From: Ga0077555 sp963741565
GTDB lineage: Bacteria > Pseudomonadota > Alphaproteobacteria > Rhizobiales > Hyphomicrobiaceae
Direction: 5' to 3'
NCBI GenBank assembly: GCA_963741565.1
Contig: CAVUIK010000017.1
Location: 186,001 to 250,000, forward strand
Length of the DNA stretch: 64,000 nt
Both the position numbers and the translations under genes were made by a program. Shown here piece after piece: positions 43,481 to 52,371 of the stretch (positions are counted from its first letter, which is position 1; each line of letters begins with the position of its first letter). The notes below the pieces were generated by a model, which was given only the letters and a program-made list of their open reading frames with translations, was not told where the DNA came from and made no database searches.

Positions 43481-44713
43481 TCAGTCCGGCACGCTCTCGA
43501 ACGACTGCGATAATTGGCGGACGATCTCGTTCAGCACGAAACGGCCGGCGCGGGTGGCGCGCACGCCATCGGTACCTAACCTCTCGACCATACCAAGCGC
43601 AATCAACCGTTCGAGCGCACCGGCGCCCGGGCGCACGCCACCGATCCGCGCCAGGCGGCCAAGACTGATCCCCTCTGTCAGGCGCAACCCCATCAGCAGC
43701 AGTTCATCCGCCGCGTCGGCCCGCGACAATGCCTCGTCATCGATGATGGCGTGGCCTCGCGCTTCGATCGCGGCGACCCAGGCCTCCGGCATTTTTTCCG
43801 TGGCCAGCGCCCGCCGCCGGCCATTGACGAGGAGACGCCCATGGGCGCCCGGGCCGACTCCGGCATAGGCGCCGTATCGCCAATAGACGAGATTGTGCCG
43901 GCTTTCCTCGCCGGGACGCGCGTGGTTCGAGATCTCGTAGGCTGGGAGACCGTGGGCCTCGCAGAGCTCTTGCGTAATCTCGTACAGGCGATCGGCGAGA
44001 TCGGCATCGGGCACGGCCAGCTTGCCGGCGCGATGCAAAGCGGCAAACGGCGTGCCGTCCTCGATCGTCAGCTGATAAAGCGAGAGGTGATGCTCCGCCA
44101 GCGCCAGCGCCGACGTGAGCTCGGCGGTCCAGTCCGCTTCGGTCTGGCGCGGCCGCGCGTAGATGAGGTCGAACGAAAACCGCGCGAAGGTGCGCCGCGC
44201 GATATCGAGGGCAGCGCGAGCCTCGGCGGCGTTATGGAGGCGGCCCAGCGACCTGAGATCGCCGTCATTCAAAGCCTGGACGCCGAGCGAGACGCGATTG
44301 ACGCCGGCTGCGCGATAGCCGCGGAACCGTTCCGCCTCGACACTCGACGGATTGGCCTCCAGCGTGATTTCCGTATCCGGCTCCACGGCCCAAAGCCCTG
44401 CGATCTCGTCGATGATGGCGGCGACCGTCGCCGGTTGCATCAGCGAGGGCGTGCCGCCGCCGAAGAAGACGCTGTGCACCCGCCGCCCGGGAGCCAGCGC
44501 GGCCATATGCCGAAGCTCGCGCCGGTAGGCATCGAGGTAGCGGGCTTCATCCCAGCCGCCGTGCCGCACATGACTGTTGAAGTCGCAGTAGGGGCATTTT
44601 TGCGCACAGAACGGCCAATGGACGTAGACCGCGAAGCCGGGTTCAGCCAAAGCCGGGGCAACGGTGGCGACAGCGCCCGGATCCGGCCGTGCACTGGCGC
44701 GGGGCGCGCTCAC
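43481..44713 (-). CDS. hemW: Radical SAM heme chaperone HemW (coproporphyrinogen oxidase-like)
   Basis: 410 residues. The iron-sulfur cluster motif CxxxCxxC is Cys36, Cys40 and Cys43 (FCAQKCPYCDF), followed by GGGTPSL and the radical SAM barrel and a HemN-type C-domain. It lacks the residues that distinguish true HemN, so HemW, which passes heme to client proteins, is the better name. The start is GTG at 44713 overlapping the dnaJ stop. HemW next to dnaJ on one transcript is noteworthy, since HemW has been tied to heme delivery rather than folding. Confidence 0.9.
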   Translation of the reverse strand: MSAPRASARPDPGAVATVAPALAEPGFAVYVHWPFCAQKCPYCDFNSHVRHGGWDEARYLDAYRRELRHMAALAPGRRVHSVFFGGGTPSLMQPATVAAIIDEIAGLWAVEPDTEITLEANPSSVEAERFRGYRAAGVNRVSLGVQALNDGDLRSLGRLHNAAEARAALDIARRTFARFSFDLIYARPRQTEADWTAELTSALALAEHHLSLYQLTIEDGTPFAALHRAGKLAVPDADLADRLYEITQELCEAHGLPAYEISNHARPGEESRHNLVYWRYGAYAGVGPGAHGRLLVNGRRRALATEKMPEAWVAAIEARGHAIIDDEALSRADAADELLLMGLRLTEGISLGRLARIGGVRPGAGALERLIALGMVERLGTDGVRATRAGRFVLNEIVRQLSQSFESVPD

Positions 44714-45864
44714 GCGCCTTTGCCCTCAAAGAATTCCTTCATGCGCGAGAAGAAGCCGGCAGAGGCCGGGCTGTTCTCGGCCTTGGCTTCCTTCTCGAAC
44801 TCCTGCAGCAGCTCGCGCTGGCGCCGGGTCAGGTTCTTCGGCGTCTCCACTTCGACCTGGATGTACAAATCGCCGTGCACCTTCGAGCGCAGCACCGGCA
44901 TGCCTTTGCCCTTGATGCGGAACTGCTTGCCGGTCTCGGTGCCCGCCGGCACGGCCATGGCGACGCGCGTGCTGTCGAGCAGGGGCACATCGATGTTGCC
45001 GCCGAGCGCGGCAGCCGTCATCGCGATCGGCACGCGGCAGAATACGTCGGCGCCATCGCGCTGAAAGAATTCGTGCGGCTTGATCGAGAGGAAAATGTAG
45101 AGATCGCCGGCCGGGCCGCCGCGAACGCCAGCCTCGCCCTCACCGGCAAGACGAATGCGCGTGCCATCCTCGACGCCCGCCGGAATCGAAACCTGCAGCG
45201 TGCGCTCCTTGGTGACGCGGCCAGCGCCTTGGCAGGAGGTGCAGGGGTCGGCGATGGTCTCGCCGCGCCCCTGGCAGGTGGGACAGGTGCGCTCGATGGT
45301 GAAGAAGCCCTGGCTGGCGCGCACCTTGCCCATGCCTTGGCAGGTGGTGCACTGAACGGGCTTGGTTCCGGGCTTGGCGCCGTTGCCCTGGCAAGTCTCG
45401 CAGCCGACGCTCGTCGGCACGCGAATTTGCGCCTGCTTGCCGGTGTAGGCCTCGGCCAGAGAGATTTCCATGTTGTAACGGATGTCAGCGCCGCGCTCGC
45501 GCCCGTTGCCGCGCGGCCGCTGCCCGGGTTGGCGCCGCCCGCCCATGAACTCGCCGAACAGATCGTCGAAGATGTCGGACATTGACGAAGCGAAGTCGGG
45601 ACCGAAGCCGCCCGGGCCGCCAGCGCCGCCGCGCCCACCCTCGAAGGCCGCATGGCCGAACTGATCATAGGCCGCGCGCTTCTGCGGATCCTTCAGGACC
45701 TCGTAGGCCTCACTCAGCTCTCTGAACTTGCGTTCCGCGTCCTTGTCCCCGGGATTGCGGTCGGGGTGATGATCCTTGGCGAGCTTTCGGAATGCTGATT
45801 TCAGATCGCCTTCGTTGGCGGTTCGCGCCACGCTCAGGACCTCGTAATAGTCGCGTTTGGCCAT
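44710..45864 (-). CDS. dnaJ: Chaperone protein DnaJ
   Basis: 384 residues, type I. The J domain has the HPD tripeptide (KDHHPDRNPGDKDAE), then a Gly/Phe-rich linker, four zinc-finger repeats CxxCxGxG (CETCQGNG, CTTCQGMG, CPTCQGRG, CTSCQGAG) and the C-terminal substrate domain. DnaJ delivers clients to DnaK and stimulates its ATPase. The gene is 171 bases downstream of dnaK on the same strand and overlaps hemW by four bases, so its translation is coupled to hemW. Confidence 0.97.
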   Translation of the reverse strand: MAKRDYYEVLSVARTANEGDLKSAFRKLAKDHHPDRNPGDKDAERKFRELSEAYEVLKDPQKRAAYDQFGHAAFEGGRGGAGGPGGFGPDFASSMSDIFDDLFGEFMGGRRQPGQRPRGNGRERGADIRYNMEISLAEAYTGKQAQIRVPTSVGCETCQGNGAKPGTKPVQCTTCQGMGKVRASQGFFTIERTCPTCQGRGETIADPCTSCQGAGRVTKERTLQVSIPAGVEDGTRIRLAGEGEAGVRGGPAGDLYIFLSIKPHEFFQRDGADVFCRVPIAMTAAALGGNIDVPLLDSTRVAMAVPAGTETGKQFRIKGKGMPVLRSKVHGDLYIQVEVETPKNLTRRQRELLQEFEKEAKAENSPASAGFFSRMKEFFEGKGA

Positions 45865-46035
45865 CTGCCGGACTTTCGCTGCAACAATCCCGCACCGGCG
45901 GATCGAACGCTCACACCGGCAAAATGAGGACGGCCCGCGCCTTGGCTATGCCGTGCCGATCACTACCCAGAACCGGGGCGCTCGATCGTTCGGCATGCAA
46001 GGCGAGGGCCGTCATGTCTTGAACCTCGCGGCGGA

Positions 46036-47976
46036 TCAACCGGACTTCTTCTTGTCGTCCTTGACCTCCTCGAAGTCGGCGTCGACGACATTGTCGCCGC
46101 CGCTCTTGCGGCTGCCGGCGGCGCCGCTGGCCGCGTCACCCTCGGGGGCGTCCGCCGCTTCCTTGTTGGCGCCATAGATCGCTTCGCCAAGCTTCATCGA
46201 CGCCTGCATCAGCGCGCTGTTGGCTTCTTTGATCTTCTCCGCGTCGTCGGTCTTGACGGCCTCGCGGAGCGCGGTGACGGCACCTTCGATAGCGGTCTTG
46301 TCGGCCGCACCGATTTTGTCGCCGTGTTCTTTCAGGTCCTTTTCGACCTGCGACGTAAAGTGCTCCGCATGGTTGCGCGCCTCGACCAGATCGCGCTTCT
46401 TCTTGTCCTCGTCCTTGAAGCGCTCGGCCTCTTCGGTCATGCGCTTGATATCGGCATCCGACAGACCGCCCGAGGCCTGGATCCGGATCGACTGCTCCTT
46501 CGACGTTTTCTTATCCTTCGCCGAGACATGCACAATGCCGTTGGCGTCGATGTCGAATGTCACCTCGATCTGGGGCACGCCACGCGGCGCCGGCGGAATG
46601 CCATCGAGATCGAAGCGGCCGAGCATCTTGTTGTCGGCGGCCATCTCGCGCTCGCCCTGATAGACGTTGATCGTCACGGCGCGCTGCGCATCGTCAGCCG
46701 TCGAGAACGTCTGCGATTTGCGCGTGGGGATCGTCGTGTTGCGATCGATCAGGCGGGTGAACACGCCGCCCAGCGTCTCGATACCGAGCGACAACGGAGT
46801 CACGTCGAGCAGCAGCACGTCCTTGACGTCACCCTGCAGAACGCCGCCCTGGATCGCGGCGCCGACGGCGACGACCTCGTCCGGGTTGACGCCCTTATGC
46901 GGCTCCTTGCCGAACAGCTTCTTGACCTCGGCCTGCACGCGCGGCATGCGCGTCATGCCGCCGACAAGCACGACCTCGTCGATCTCGGCCGCCTTCAGGC
47001 CCGCATCCTTCAATGCCTGCTGGCACGGCGGCAGTGTCTTCAAAATGAGATCCTCGACGAGGCTCTCGAGCTTGGCGCGCGTGAGCTTCATCGTCAGATG
47101 CAGCGGTGACTGCGTCTGCGGGTTCATCGAGATGAAGGGCAGATTGATTTCGGTCTGCTGCGTGCTCGACAGCTCGATCTTCGCTTTCTCACCGGCTTCC
47201 TTCAGCCGCTGCAGCGCAAGCTTGTCGTTGCGCAGATCGATGCCGTTCTCCTTCTTGAACTCGTCGGCGAGGTAGGAGACGAGCTTCATGTCGAAGTCTT
47301 CGCCGCCGAGGAACGTATCGCCGTTCGTCGACTTCACCTCGAATACACCATCGCCGATCTCGAGGATGGACACGTCGAACGTGCCGCCGCCGAGGTCGTA
47401 GACCGCAATGGTCCTGGACTCTTTTTTCTTGTCGAGACCATAGGCAAGAGCGGCCGCCGTCGGCTCGTTGATGATGCGCAGCACTTCGAGACCGGCGATC
47501 TTGCCTGCGTCCTTGGTGGCCTGACGCTGGGCGTCATTGAAGTACGCGGGAACCGTGATGACGGCCTGCGTCACCGGCTGGCCCAGATAGGCCTCCGCCG
47601 TCTCCTTCATCTTCTGGAGGATGTAGGCCGACACCTGCGAGGGCGAATAGCTTTGGCCGCGAGACTCGACCCAAGCATCGCCGGTCTTGCCTTCGACGAT
47701 CTTGTAAGGGACGAGCTTCTTGTCCTTATCGACGACGGGGTCCGAATAGCGGCGACCGATCAGTCGTTTGATCGCGAACAGCGTATTCACCGGGTTGGTG
47801 ACGCCCTGCCGCTTGGCCGGAAGACCGACGAGGCGCTCCCCGTCCTCCGTGAAGGCGACGATCGAGGGCGTGGTGTTGACGCCCTCGGCGTTGGCAATGA
47901 CCTTCGGCTGACCGCCTTCCATGACGGCGACGCACGAGTTGGTTGTTCCGAGGTCGATTCCGATGACTTTCGACAT
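46036..47976 (-). CDS. dnaK: Molecular chaperone DnaK (Hsp70)
   Basis: 646 residues from ATG 47976. The ATPase begins VIGIDLGTTNSCVAVMEG and has YDLGGGTFDVSILEIGDGVF and GGMTRMPRVQ; the substrate domain and the helical lid follow, ending DADFEEVKDDKKKSG, typical of alphaproteobacterial DnaK. It binds exposed hydrophobic segments with DnaJ and GrpE as co-factors. An RpoH-type promoter candidate lies about 150 bases upstream. A longer in-frame reading from 48066 is not needed. Confidence 0.98.
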   Translation of the reverse strand: MSKVIGIDLGTTNSCVAVMEGGQPKVIANAEGVNTTPSIVAFTEDGERLVGLPAKRQGVTNPVNTLFAIKRLIGRRYSDPVVDKDKKLVPYKIVEGKTGDAWVESRGQSYSPSQVSAYILQKMKETAEAYLGQPVTQAVITVPAYFNDAQRQATKDAGKIAGLEVLRIINEPTAAALAYGLDKKKESRTIAVYDLGGGTFDVSILEIGDGVFEVKSTNGDTFLGGEDFDMKLVSYLADEFKKENGIDLRNDKLALQRLKEAGEKAKIELSSTQQTEINLPFISMNPQTQSPLHLTMKLTRAKLESLVEDLILKTLPPCQQALKDAGLKAAEIDEVVLVGGMTRMPRVQAEVKKLFGKEPHKGVNPDEVVAVGAAIQGGVLQGDVKDVLLLDVTPLSLGIETLGGVFTRLIDRNTTIPTRKSQTFSTADDAQRAVTINVYQGEREMAADNKMLGRFDLDGIPPAPRGVPQIEVTFDIDANGIVHVSAKDKKTSKEQSIRIQASGGLSDADIKRMTEEAERFKDEDKKKRDLVEARNHAEHFTSQVEKDLKEHGDKIGAADKTAIEGAVTALREAVKTDDAEKIKEANSALMQASMKLGEAIYGANKEAADAPEGDAASGAAGSRKSGGDNVVDADFEEVKDDKKKSG

Positions 47977-48125
47977 ATCGGCAGTGTCCCTTGGTTGCGG
48001 CGAACCGCCCGGACCCACTTGGCTCGGCTCGCGCCGGCCGTGATCCTGGCATCCGGAGCCCCCCATGACGCGGTCATGGAATGCTGAGAAGCGGTCCCCT
48101 GAAGCTGTGTTTTCTACTGAAAGCT

Positions 48126-48154
48126 ATATAGGGGTGGGCTATCGGGGCCGCAAT
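48126..48154 (-). promoter_or_regulatory. RpoH-type promoter candidate of dnaK
   Basis: On the minus strand ATTGCG (48154-48149) and CCCCTATAT (48134-48126) are 14 bases apart. The -10 side is an excellent sigma-32 match, the -35 side is partial. The predicted leader is about 150 bases, most of it without visible structure of the ROSE type. Confidence 0.5.
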
Positions 48155-48232
48155 GTCCGTTGGTCTCTGTCTTGTGATAATATTGTCGCTGGCTGCGATC
48201 ACCAACCCATTGCTTCTAGCGGATAGCCCACC

Positions 48233-48847
48233 GTGACGCACCTACAGGGATTTAAGCATATTCAAGGGGTTTTCGACGCCGCCGCACAAGCTGGGCTGCT
48301 CGCGGACCTGCGGGCAATCATCGGCGCCGCGCCGCTCTATGCGCCGGCCATGCCGCGGACCGGTAAACTGCTGTCCGTCCGCATGACGAATTGCGGTGAA
48401 CTCGGGTGGTTGACCGACCAGCACGGCGGCTATCGTTACCAGGCGACGCACCCGGTGACCGGCCTGCCTTGGCCGGCCATTCCCGAACGCTTAATCACCC
48501 TGTGGGAACGCCTGACGCAGTATACGGCGCGCCCGGAGGCCTGCCTGATCAACTACTACGCGGGCGCCGCCAAACTCGGCAGTCATCGCGATGCCGACGA
48601 GCAGGACCAGCGCGCTCCAGTGCTCTCGGTCTCGCTCGGCGATGACGCGATTTTTCACGTCGGCGGGCCCAGGCGAACCGATCCGAAGACGCGGATGACG
48701 CTCAGATCCGGCGATGTGGTGATCCTCGGCGGCGCCGCGCGTCACGCCTATCACGGCATCGACCGGATCGTCGCCGGCACGTCGGACCTGCTGGCGGAAG
48801 GCGGCCGCATCAACCTCACGCTCCGGCGGGTAACGGGGGCCGGCTGA
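48233..48847 (+). CDS. alkB: Alkylated DNA repair dioxygenase AlkB
   Basis: 204 residues from GTG 48233. The Fe(II) ligands are His118 and Asp120 (SHRDAD) and His174 (YHGIDRI); the 2-oxoglutarate salt bridges are Arg192 and Arg198 (RINLTLRR). The substrate lid GELGWLTD and GYRYQATHP and the NYYAGAAKLG strand complete the E. coli AlkB pattern. It removes 1-methyladenine and 3-methylcytosine lesions. It is alone on the plus strand between dnaK and grpE. Confidence 0.92.
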   Translation: MTHLQGFKHIQGVFDAAAQAGLLADLRAIIGAAPLYAPAMPRTGKLLSVRMTNCGELGWLTDQHGGYRYQATHPVTGLPWPAIPERLITLWERLTQYTARPEACLINYYAGAAKLGSHRDADEQDQRAPVLSVSLGDDAIFHVGGPRRTDPKTRMTLRSGDVVILGGAARHAYHGIDRIVAGTSDLLAEGGRINLTLRRVTGAG

Positions 48848-48852
48848 GACGA

Positions 48853-48868
48853 TGCGACAACCGTCGCA
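48853..48868. terminator. Small hairpin between alkB and grpE
   Basis: TGCGAC (48853-48858) and GTCGCA (48863-48868) pair around AACC. It lies in the 24 bases between two convergent genes, but no T run follows, so a terminator role is weakly supported. Confidence 0.3.
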
Positions 48869-48871
48869 CAA

Positions 48872-49618
48872 TCAGACCGGCTTGTCGGGGTCGGGCTGAC
48901 CGCCCGGCGGGGCATCGTCGTTGGCCGCCTTGGAGGCAGTCTGGGCCGCCGTCTGGGCTGGCGTCTCGACAGGCTTCACCGGCTTGAAGCCGCCCCTCGC
49001 CACCACCACCATGGCCGGGCGCAACACGCGATCCTCGATCATGTAGCCGGGCTGGAACACCTGTGTGATCGTGCCCGACGCTACGTCCGGGTTCGGCATT
49101 TCCATGACAGCCTGATGGTGATGCGGATTGAACAGCTCGCCCTTCGGATCAATCCGCTTGACGCCGTTGCGGTCGAGCACATTGATCAGCTCGCGCTCCG
49201 TCATCACGACGCCGTCGAGGAAGCTTTTCAACGCCTCGTCCTGATCGGCCGCGCCCGGCGGGACGGTATCGATCGCGCGCTGGAAGTTGTCGCCAACGGT
49301 GACGATATCGCGGGCGAACTTGGTGATCGCGTACTTGTGGGCGTCCGCCTTCTCGCGCTCGGTGCGCTTGCGGATGTTGTCCATGTCGGCATGGGCGCGC
49401 AACAGGCGGTCCTTCAGGTCGGCGACCTCGGCTTTGAGGGTCGCGACCTCGAGCGCCTCGCCTGGCGGCAAGGCCGCCGACGGAGCGGCGCCCGCCACAC
49501 CTTCGGCAGCCATGGCGGTAGCGCCCGGCGCGGGAGCGGCCGGTGCTGCGGTATGGCTCGAATCGGGCGTGCCGCTGCCGGTCGGGCTGTCGCCCTGCCC
49601 CTTGTTCTCGTTCGTCAT
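48872..49618 (-). CDS. grpE: Nucleotide exchange factor GrpE
   Basis: 248 residues from ATG 49618. The acidic and Ala/Pro-rich N-terminus leads to a long helix (about 60-110: EVATLKAEVADLKDRLLRAHADMDN) and the beta domain with GVKRIDPKGELFNPHHHQAV and QPGYMIEDRVLRPAMVVVA. GrpE dimers open DnaK to release ADP. The gene follows hrcA by about 105 bases on the same strand, the usual heat shock pair of this group, though it is separated from dnaK by alkB. Confidence 0.95.
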   Translation of the reverse strand: MTNENKGQGDSPTGSGTPDSSHTAAPAAPAPGATAMAAEGVAGAAPSAALPPGEALEVATLKAEVADLKDRLLRAHADMDNIRKRTEREKADAHKYAITKFARDIVTVGDNFQRAIDTVPPGAADQDEALKSFLDGVVMTERELINVLDRNGVKRIDPKGELFNPHHHQAVMEMPNPDVASGTITQVFQPGYMIEDRVLRPAMVVVARGGFKPVKPVETPAQTAAQTASKAANDDAPPGGQPDPDKPV

Positions 49619-49724
49619 ATCGCCCCTGATCTGATGATCGGTCTCATCGCAGCCCGCGGCCGGGATCGGCTCGCCCGTGATCGCGTGCCTCGCCGTCGGG
49701 ATATCATCCCGCAATGCAAAAAAA

Positions 49725-50783
49725 TCAAGTGAGCACCTTGCCCACAAGCTTGGCCGTGTAGTCGACCAACGGGATGATCCGGGCATAATTCAGCCGCGTC
49801 GGCCCGATAACCCCGAGAACGCCGACGATTTTCGATCCCGAATCGCGAAACGGCGCGGCGATCAGCGACGACCCGGTCAGTGAGAACAACTTGTTCTCCG
49901 CGCCGATGAAAATGTGGACCCCTTCGCCCTTGTCGGCCGAGCCGAGCAGCTGGATCAGGTCGCGTTTCGACTCGAGATCGTCAAACAACTTGCGGATCCG
50001 CTCGAGATCCTCGATCGCCGAGAGATCCTTCAGCAGGTTGCCCTGGCCGCGCACCAGCAGGCTCTTGCGGTCGTCATGCGCGCCCGACCAGGTCGCGAGT
50101 CCGGCCTCGATCACCTTTTTGGTGAGCTGGTCGAGTTCGTCCTTGGCCTTGGTCAATTCGGTCTCGATCCGCGTCGTCGCCTCGCTGATCGTGAGGCCGC
50201 GCAGGTGATGATTGAGATAGTTGGACGCCTCGCTCAACGCCGAGGGTGGCAGGCCTCGCGGCACGGCAATGATGCGGTTCTCCACCGTCTGATCATCGCC
50301 GACAATGACGACCAGCGACTTGCCGGGCTCCAACGGCACGAACTCGATGTGCTTCAGCCGCACGTCCTGTTTTTCGCTGAGCACCACACCGGCGCAATGG
50401 GACAGGCCTGAAATCATCTCGCCGGCCTCGGCCAGCACCTGATCGACCGGCTTGTTACGGCGGCCCGAGAGCTGCGCTTCGATTTGGCGGCGTTCGTCCT
50501 CGGCGATGTTGCCGGTCTCCAGCATGCCGTCGACGAAGAGACGCAGGCCGACCTGGGTGGGCAAGCGGCCCGCCGAGGTGTGCGGCGCATAGATCAGGCC
50601 GAGCTGCTCGAGGTCCGACATGACGTTGCGTACCGAGGCCGGAGAGAGCTGGACCGGCAGGTAGCGCGACAGGTTGCGCGAGCCGACCGGCTCTCCGGTG
50701 GTCAGATACGACTCCACAATCATCCGGAAAATCGCCCGCGACCGATCGTTGAGCTTCTGAATTCCGGTCAATTTCTCGGTCAT
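49725..50783 (-). CDS. hrcA: Heat-inducible transcription repressor HrcA
   Basis: 352 residues. The N-terminal winged helix reads LNDRSRAIFRMIVESYL, TTGEPVGSRNLS and SPASVRNVMSDLEQLGLI, and the rest is the GAF-like sensor domain with DYTAKLVGKVL at the end. HrcA binds CIRCE operators and is kept active by GroEL. I find no complete CIRCE element in this window, so its targets (groESL) must lie elsewhere. AAGGAGG is 12 bases before the ATG. Confidence 0.95.
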   Translation of the reverse strand: MTEKLTGIQKLNDRSRAIFRMIVESYLTTGEPVGSRNLSRYLPVQLSPASVRNVMSDLEQLGLIYAPHTSAGRLPTQVGLRLFVDGMLETGNIAEDERRQIEAQLSGRRNKPVDQVLAEAGEMISGLSHCAGVVLSEKQDVRLKHIEFVPLEPGKSLVVIVGDDQTVENRIIAVPRGLPPSALSEASNYLNHHLRGLTISEATTRIETELTKAKDELDQLTKKVIEAGLATWSGAHDDRKSLLVRGQGNLLKDLSAIEDLERIRKLFDDLESKRDLIQLLGSADKGEGVHIFIGAENKLFSLTGSSLIAAPFRDSGSKIVGVLGVIGPTRLNYARIIPLVDYTAKLVGKVLT

Positions 50784-50951
50784 GCGCGGTTGCGCCCTCC
50801 TTGGCGCACCACCTCAAGATGGTCGATTGAACGCTATGTTGCCAGCCCCCGAGCGTCAATCTCATGTCCGCACCAGTGTGGCGCATGAGGCGCAGCTGGC
50901 CCTGAACCTCTGGGATCGGCTAAGAAGGACCCAAAACCTTGAAGGGCAGCC

Positions 50952-51857
50952 ATGAAGCTGATCATGCTGGCGCGCAACCCAAGCCTCTACTCGCATCGGC
51001 GGATCGTCGAAGCGGCACGGACGCGCGGGCACGAAATCGACGTGATCAATACCCTGCACGTCCACATGAACATTACGTCGAACAATCCGGTGCTTCGCCA
51101 CAGTGGGCGGACCTTGCCGATCTATGACGCGGTGATCCCACGGATCGGAGCCTCGATCACCAACTATGGCTTGGCTGTGCTGCGTCAATTCGAGATGCAG
51201 GGGGTGTTCCCTCTGAACGAGTCGGTTGCGATCGGCCGATCGCGCGACAAGCTGCGGGCACTCCAGCTGCTGGCCAGAGCCGGCGTCGGGCTGCCGGTGA
51301 CAGCCTTTGCGCACGGACCCAGACGGGCCGAGGACGTGGTCACTGAAGTCGGCGGCGCGCCCGTGGTCATCAAGCTGCTCGAAGGCACGCAAGGCATGGG
51401 CGTCATCCTCGCCGAAACGGAGGCGAGTGCGATTTCGATCATTGAGGCGTTTTCGGCCGCCAACGTAAACATCCTGGTGCAGGAATTCGTCCGGGAGGCT
51501 GCCGGCGCAGATGTCCGCGCCTTGGTGATCGGCGGCCGGGTCGTGGCGTCGATGAAGCGAACCAGCCGGAAGGGCGAGTTCCGTTCGAACCTGCACCGCG
51601 GCGGCAAGGCCGAACCTATCGAGCTGTCGCCAGCCGAAATTGCCACCGCGCTGAAAGCGGTCGAAGCCATGGGCCTGAACGTTGCTGGCGTCGACATGCT
51701 GCGATCGAGCCGGGGCACCCTGGTGCTCGAGGTGAACGCCTCGCCAGGTATTGAGGGCATCGAACGCGCCACCGGAATCGACGTTGCCGGCGCGATGATC
51801 GACTTCCTTGAAGCCCGCGCGACGCCCGGCGACACCCGAACCAAGGGCAGCGGTTAA
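50952..51857 (+). CDS. rimK: RimK-family alpha-L-glutamate ligase-like protein
   Basis: 301 residues, ATP-grasp fold. The N-domain begins MKLIMLARNPSLYSHRRIVEAARTRGHE and the ATP-binding part has VIKLLEGTQGMGVILAE, LVQEFVREAAGADVR and VLEVNASPGIEGIE. RimK adds glutamate to ribosomal protein S6; homologues make other peptide bonds. In rhizobia this copy stands beside der-like housekeeping genes without a dedicated operon. AAGGGCAG precedes the ATG at six bases. Confidence 0.9.
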   Translation: MKLIMLARNPSLYSHRRIVEAARTRGHEIDVINTLHVHMNITSNNPVLRHSGRTLPIYDAVIPRIGASITNYGLAVLRQFEMQGVFPLNESVAIGRSRDKLRALQLLARAGVGLPVTAFAHGPRRAEDVVTEVGGAPVVIKLLEGTQGMGVILAETEASAISIIEAFSAANVNILVQEFVREAAGADVRALVIGGRVVASMKRTSRKGEFRSNLHRGGKAEPIELSPAEIATALKAVEAMGLNVAGVDMLRSSRGTLVLEVNASPGIEGIERATGIDVAGAMIDFLEARATPGDTRTKGSG

Positions 51858-51995
51858 CGCTCGGACATGGCCCGGCTCTTGCTACGCTGGGGCAGGGTTG
51901 CCGCGATGATCACTTCAGAGGGCAACCAATCGATTTGAGACCTTCAGACGGCGCAAATCATGTAAAGTACCTGGGAACAACGGAAGGACTGGACA

Positions 51996-52349
51996 ATGGC
52001 GATGAAATACCTTGGCCTCGCGGTCGCTTGCGCAGTTGGGCTGGGCGCGATGGTTGCGTCAACAACATCTGCCGATGCGCAGTATTCCGGCAAGAAGTAC
52101 ACGAAGGGTGCGCCGGTCGTGCAATCCCATCGTGCGGGCCCGCAGCACTATTCGGGCGGTCACCGGCGCTCGAACACGGGCCGCAATGTCGCTGCTGGTG
52201 TCGCTGCTGCCGTCATCGGCGGGATCATCATCAATGAGGTTGCTCGCGGCAACAGCAGCGGCGACGGCCTGAGCTGCCGCCAGCTCGAGCGCCGCTGTGA
52301 TGATGGCCAGGATTGGGCTTGCGCGAAGTATGACCGCCGCGGCTGCTGA
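51996..52349 (+). CDS. Small secreted Cys-containing protein of unknown function
   Basis: 117 residues. A clear signal peptide (YLGLAVACAVGLGAMVAST, cleavage after ADA near residue 28) is followed by a basic, His- and Gly-containing linker, a hydrophobic glycine-zipper-like stretch (NVAAGVAAAVIGGIIINEVA, about 65-84) and a C-terminus with four Cys (CRQLERRCDDGQDWAC, then GC). The zipper could insert in or line a membrane; the Cys probably pair in the periplasm. It has its own space between rimK and der and no known family. Confidence 0.7.
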   Translation: MAMKYLGLAVACAVGLGAMVASTTSADAQYSGKKYTKGAPVVQSHRAGPQHYSGGHRRSNTGRNVAAGVAAAVIGGIIINEVARGNSSGDGLSCRQLERRCDDGQDWACAKYDRRGC

Positions 52350-52371
52350 GCAGCCCTGAGGGAACCGAAGG

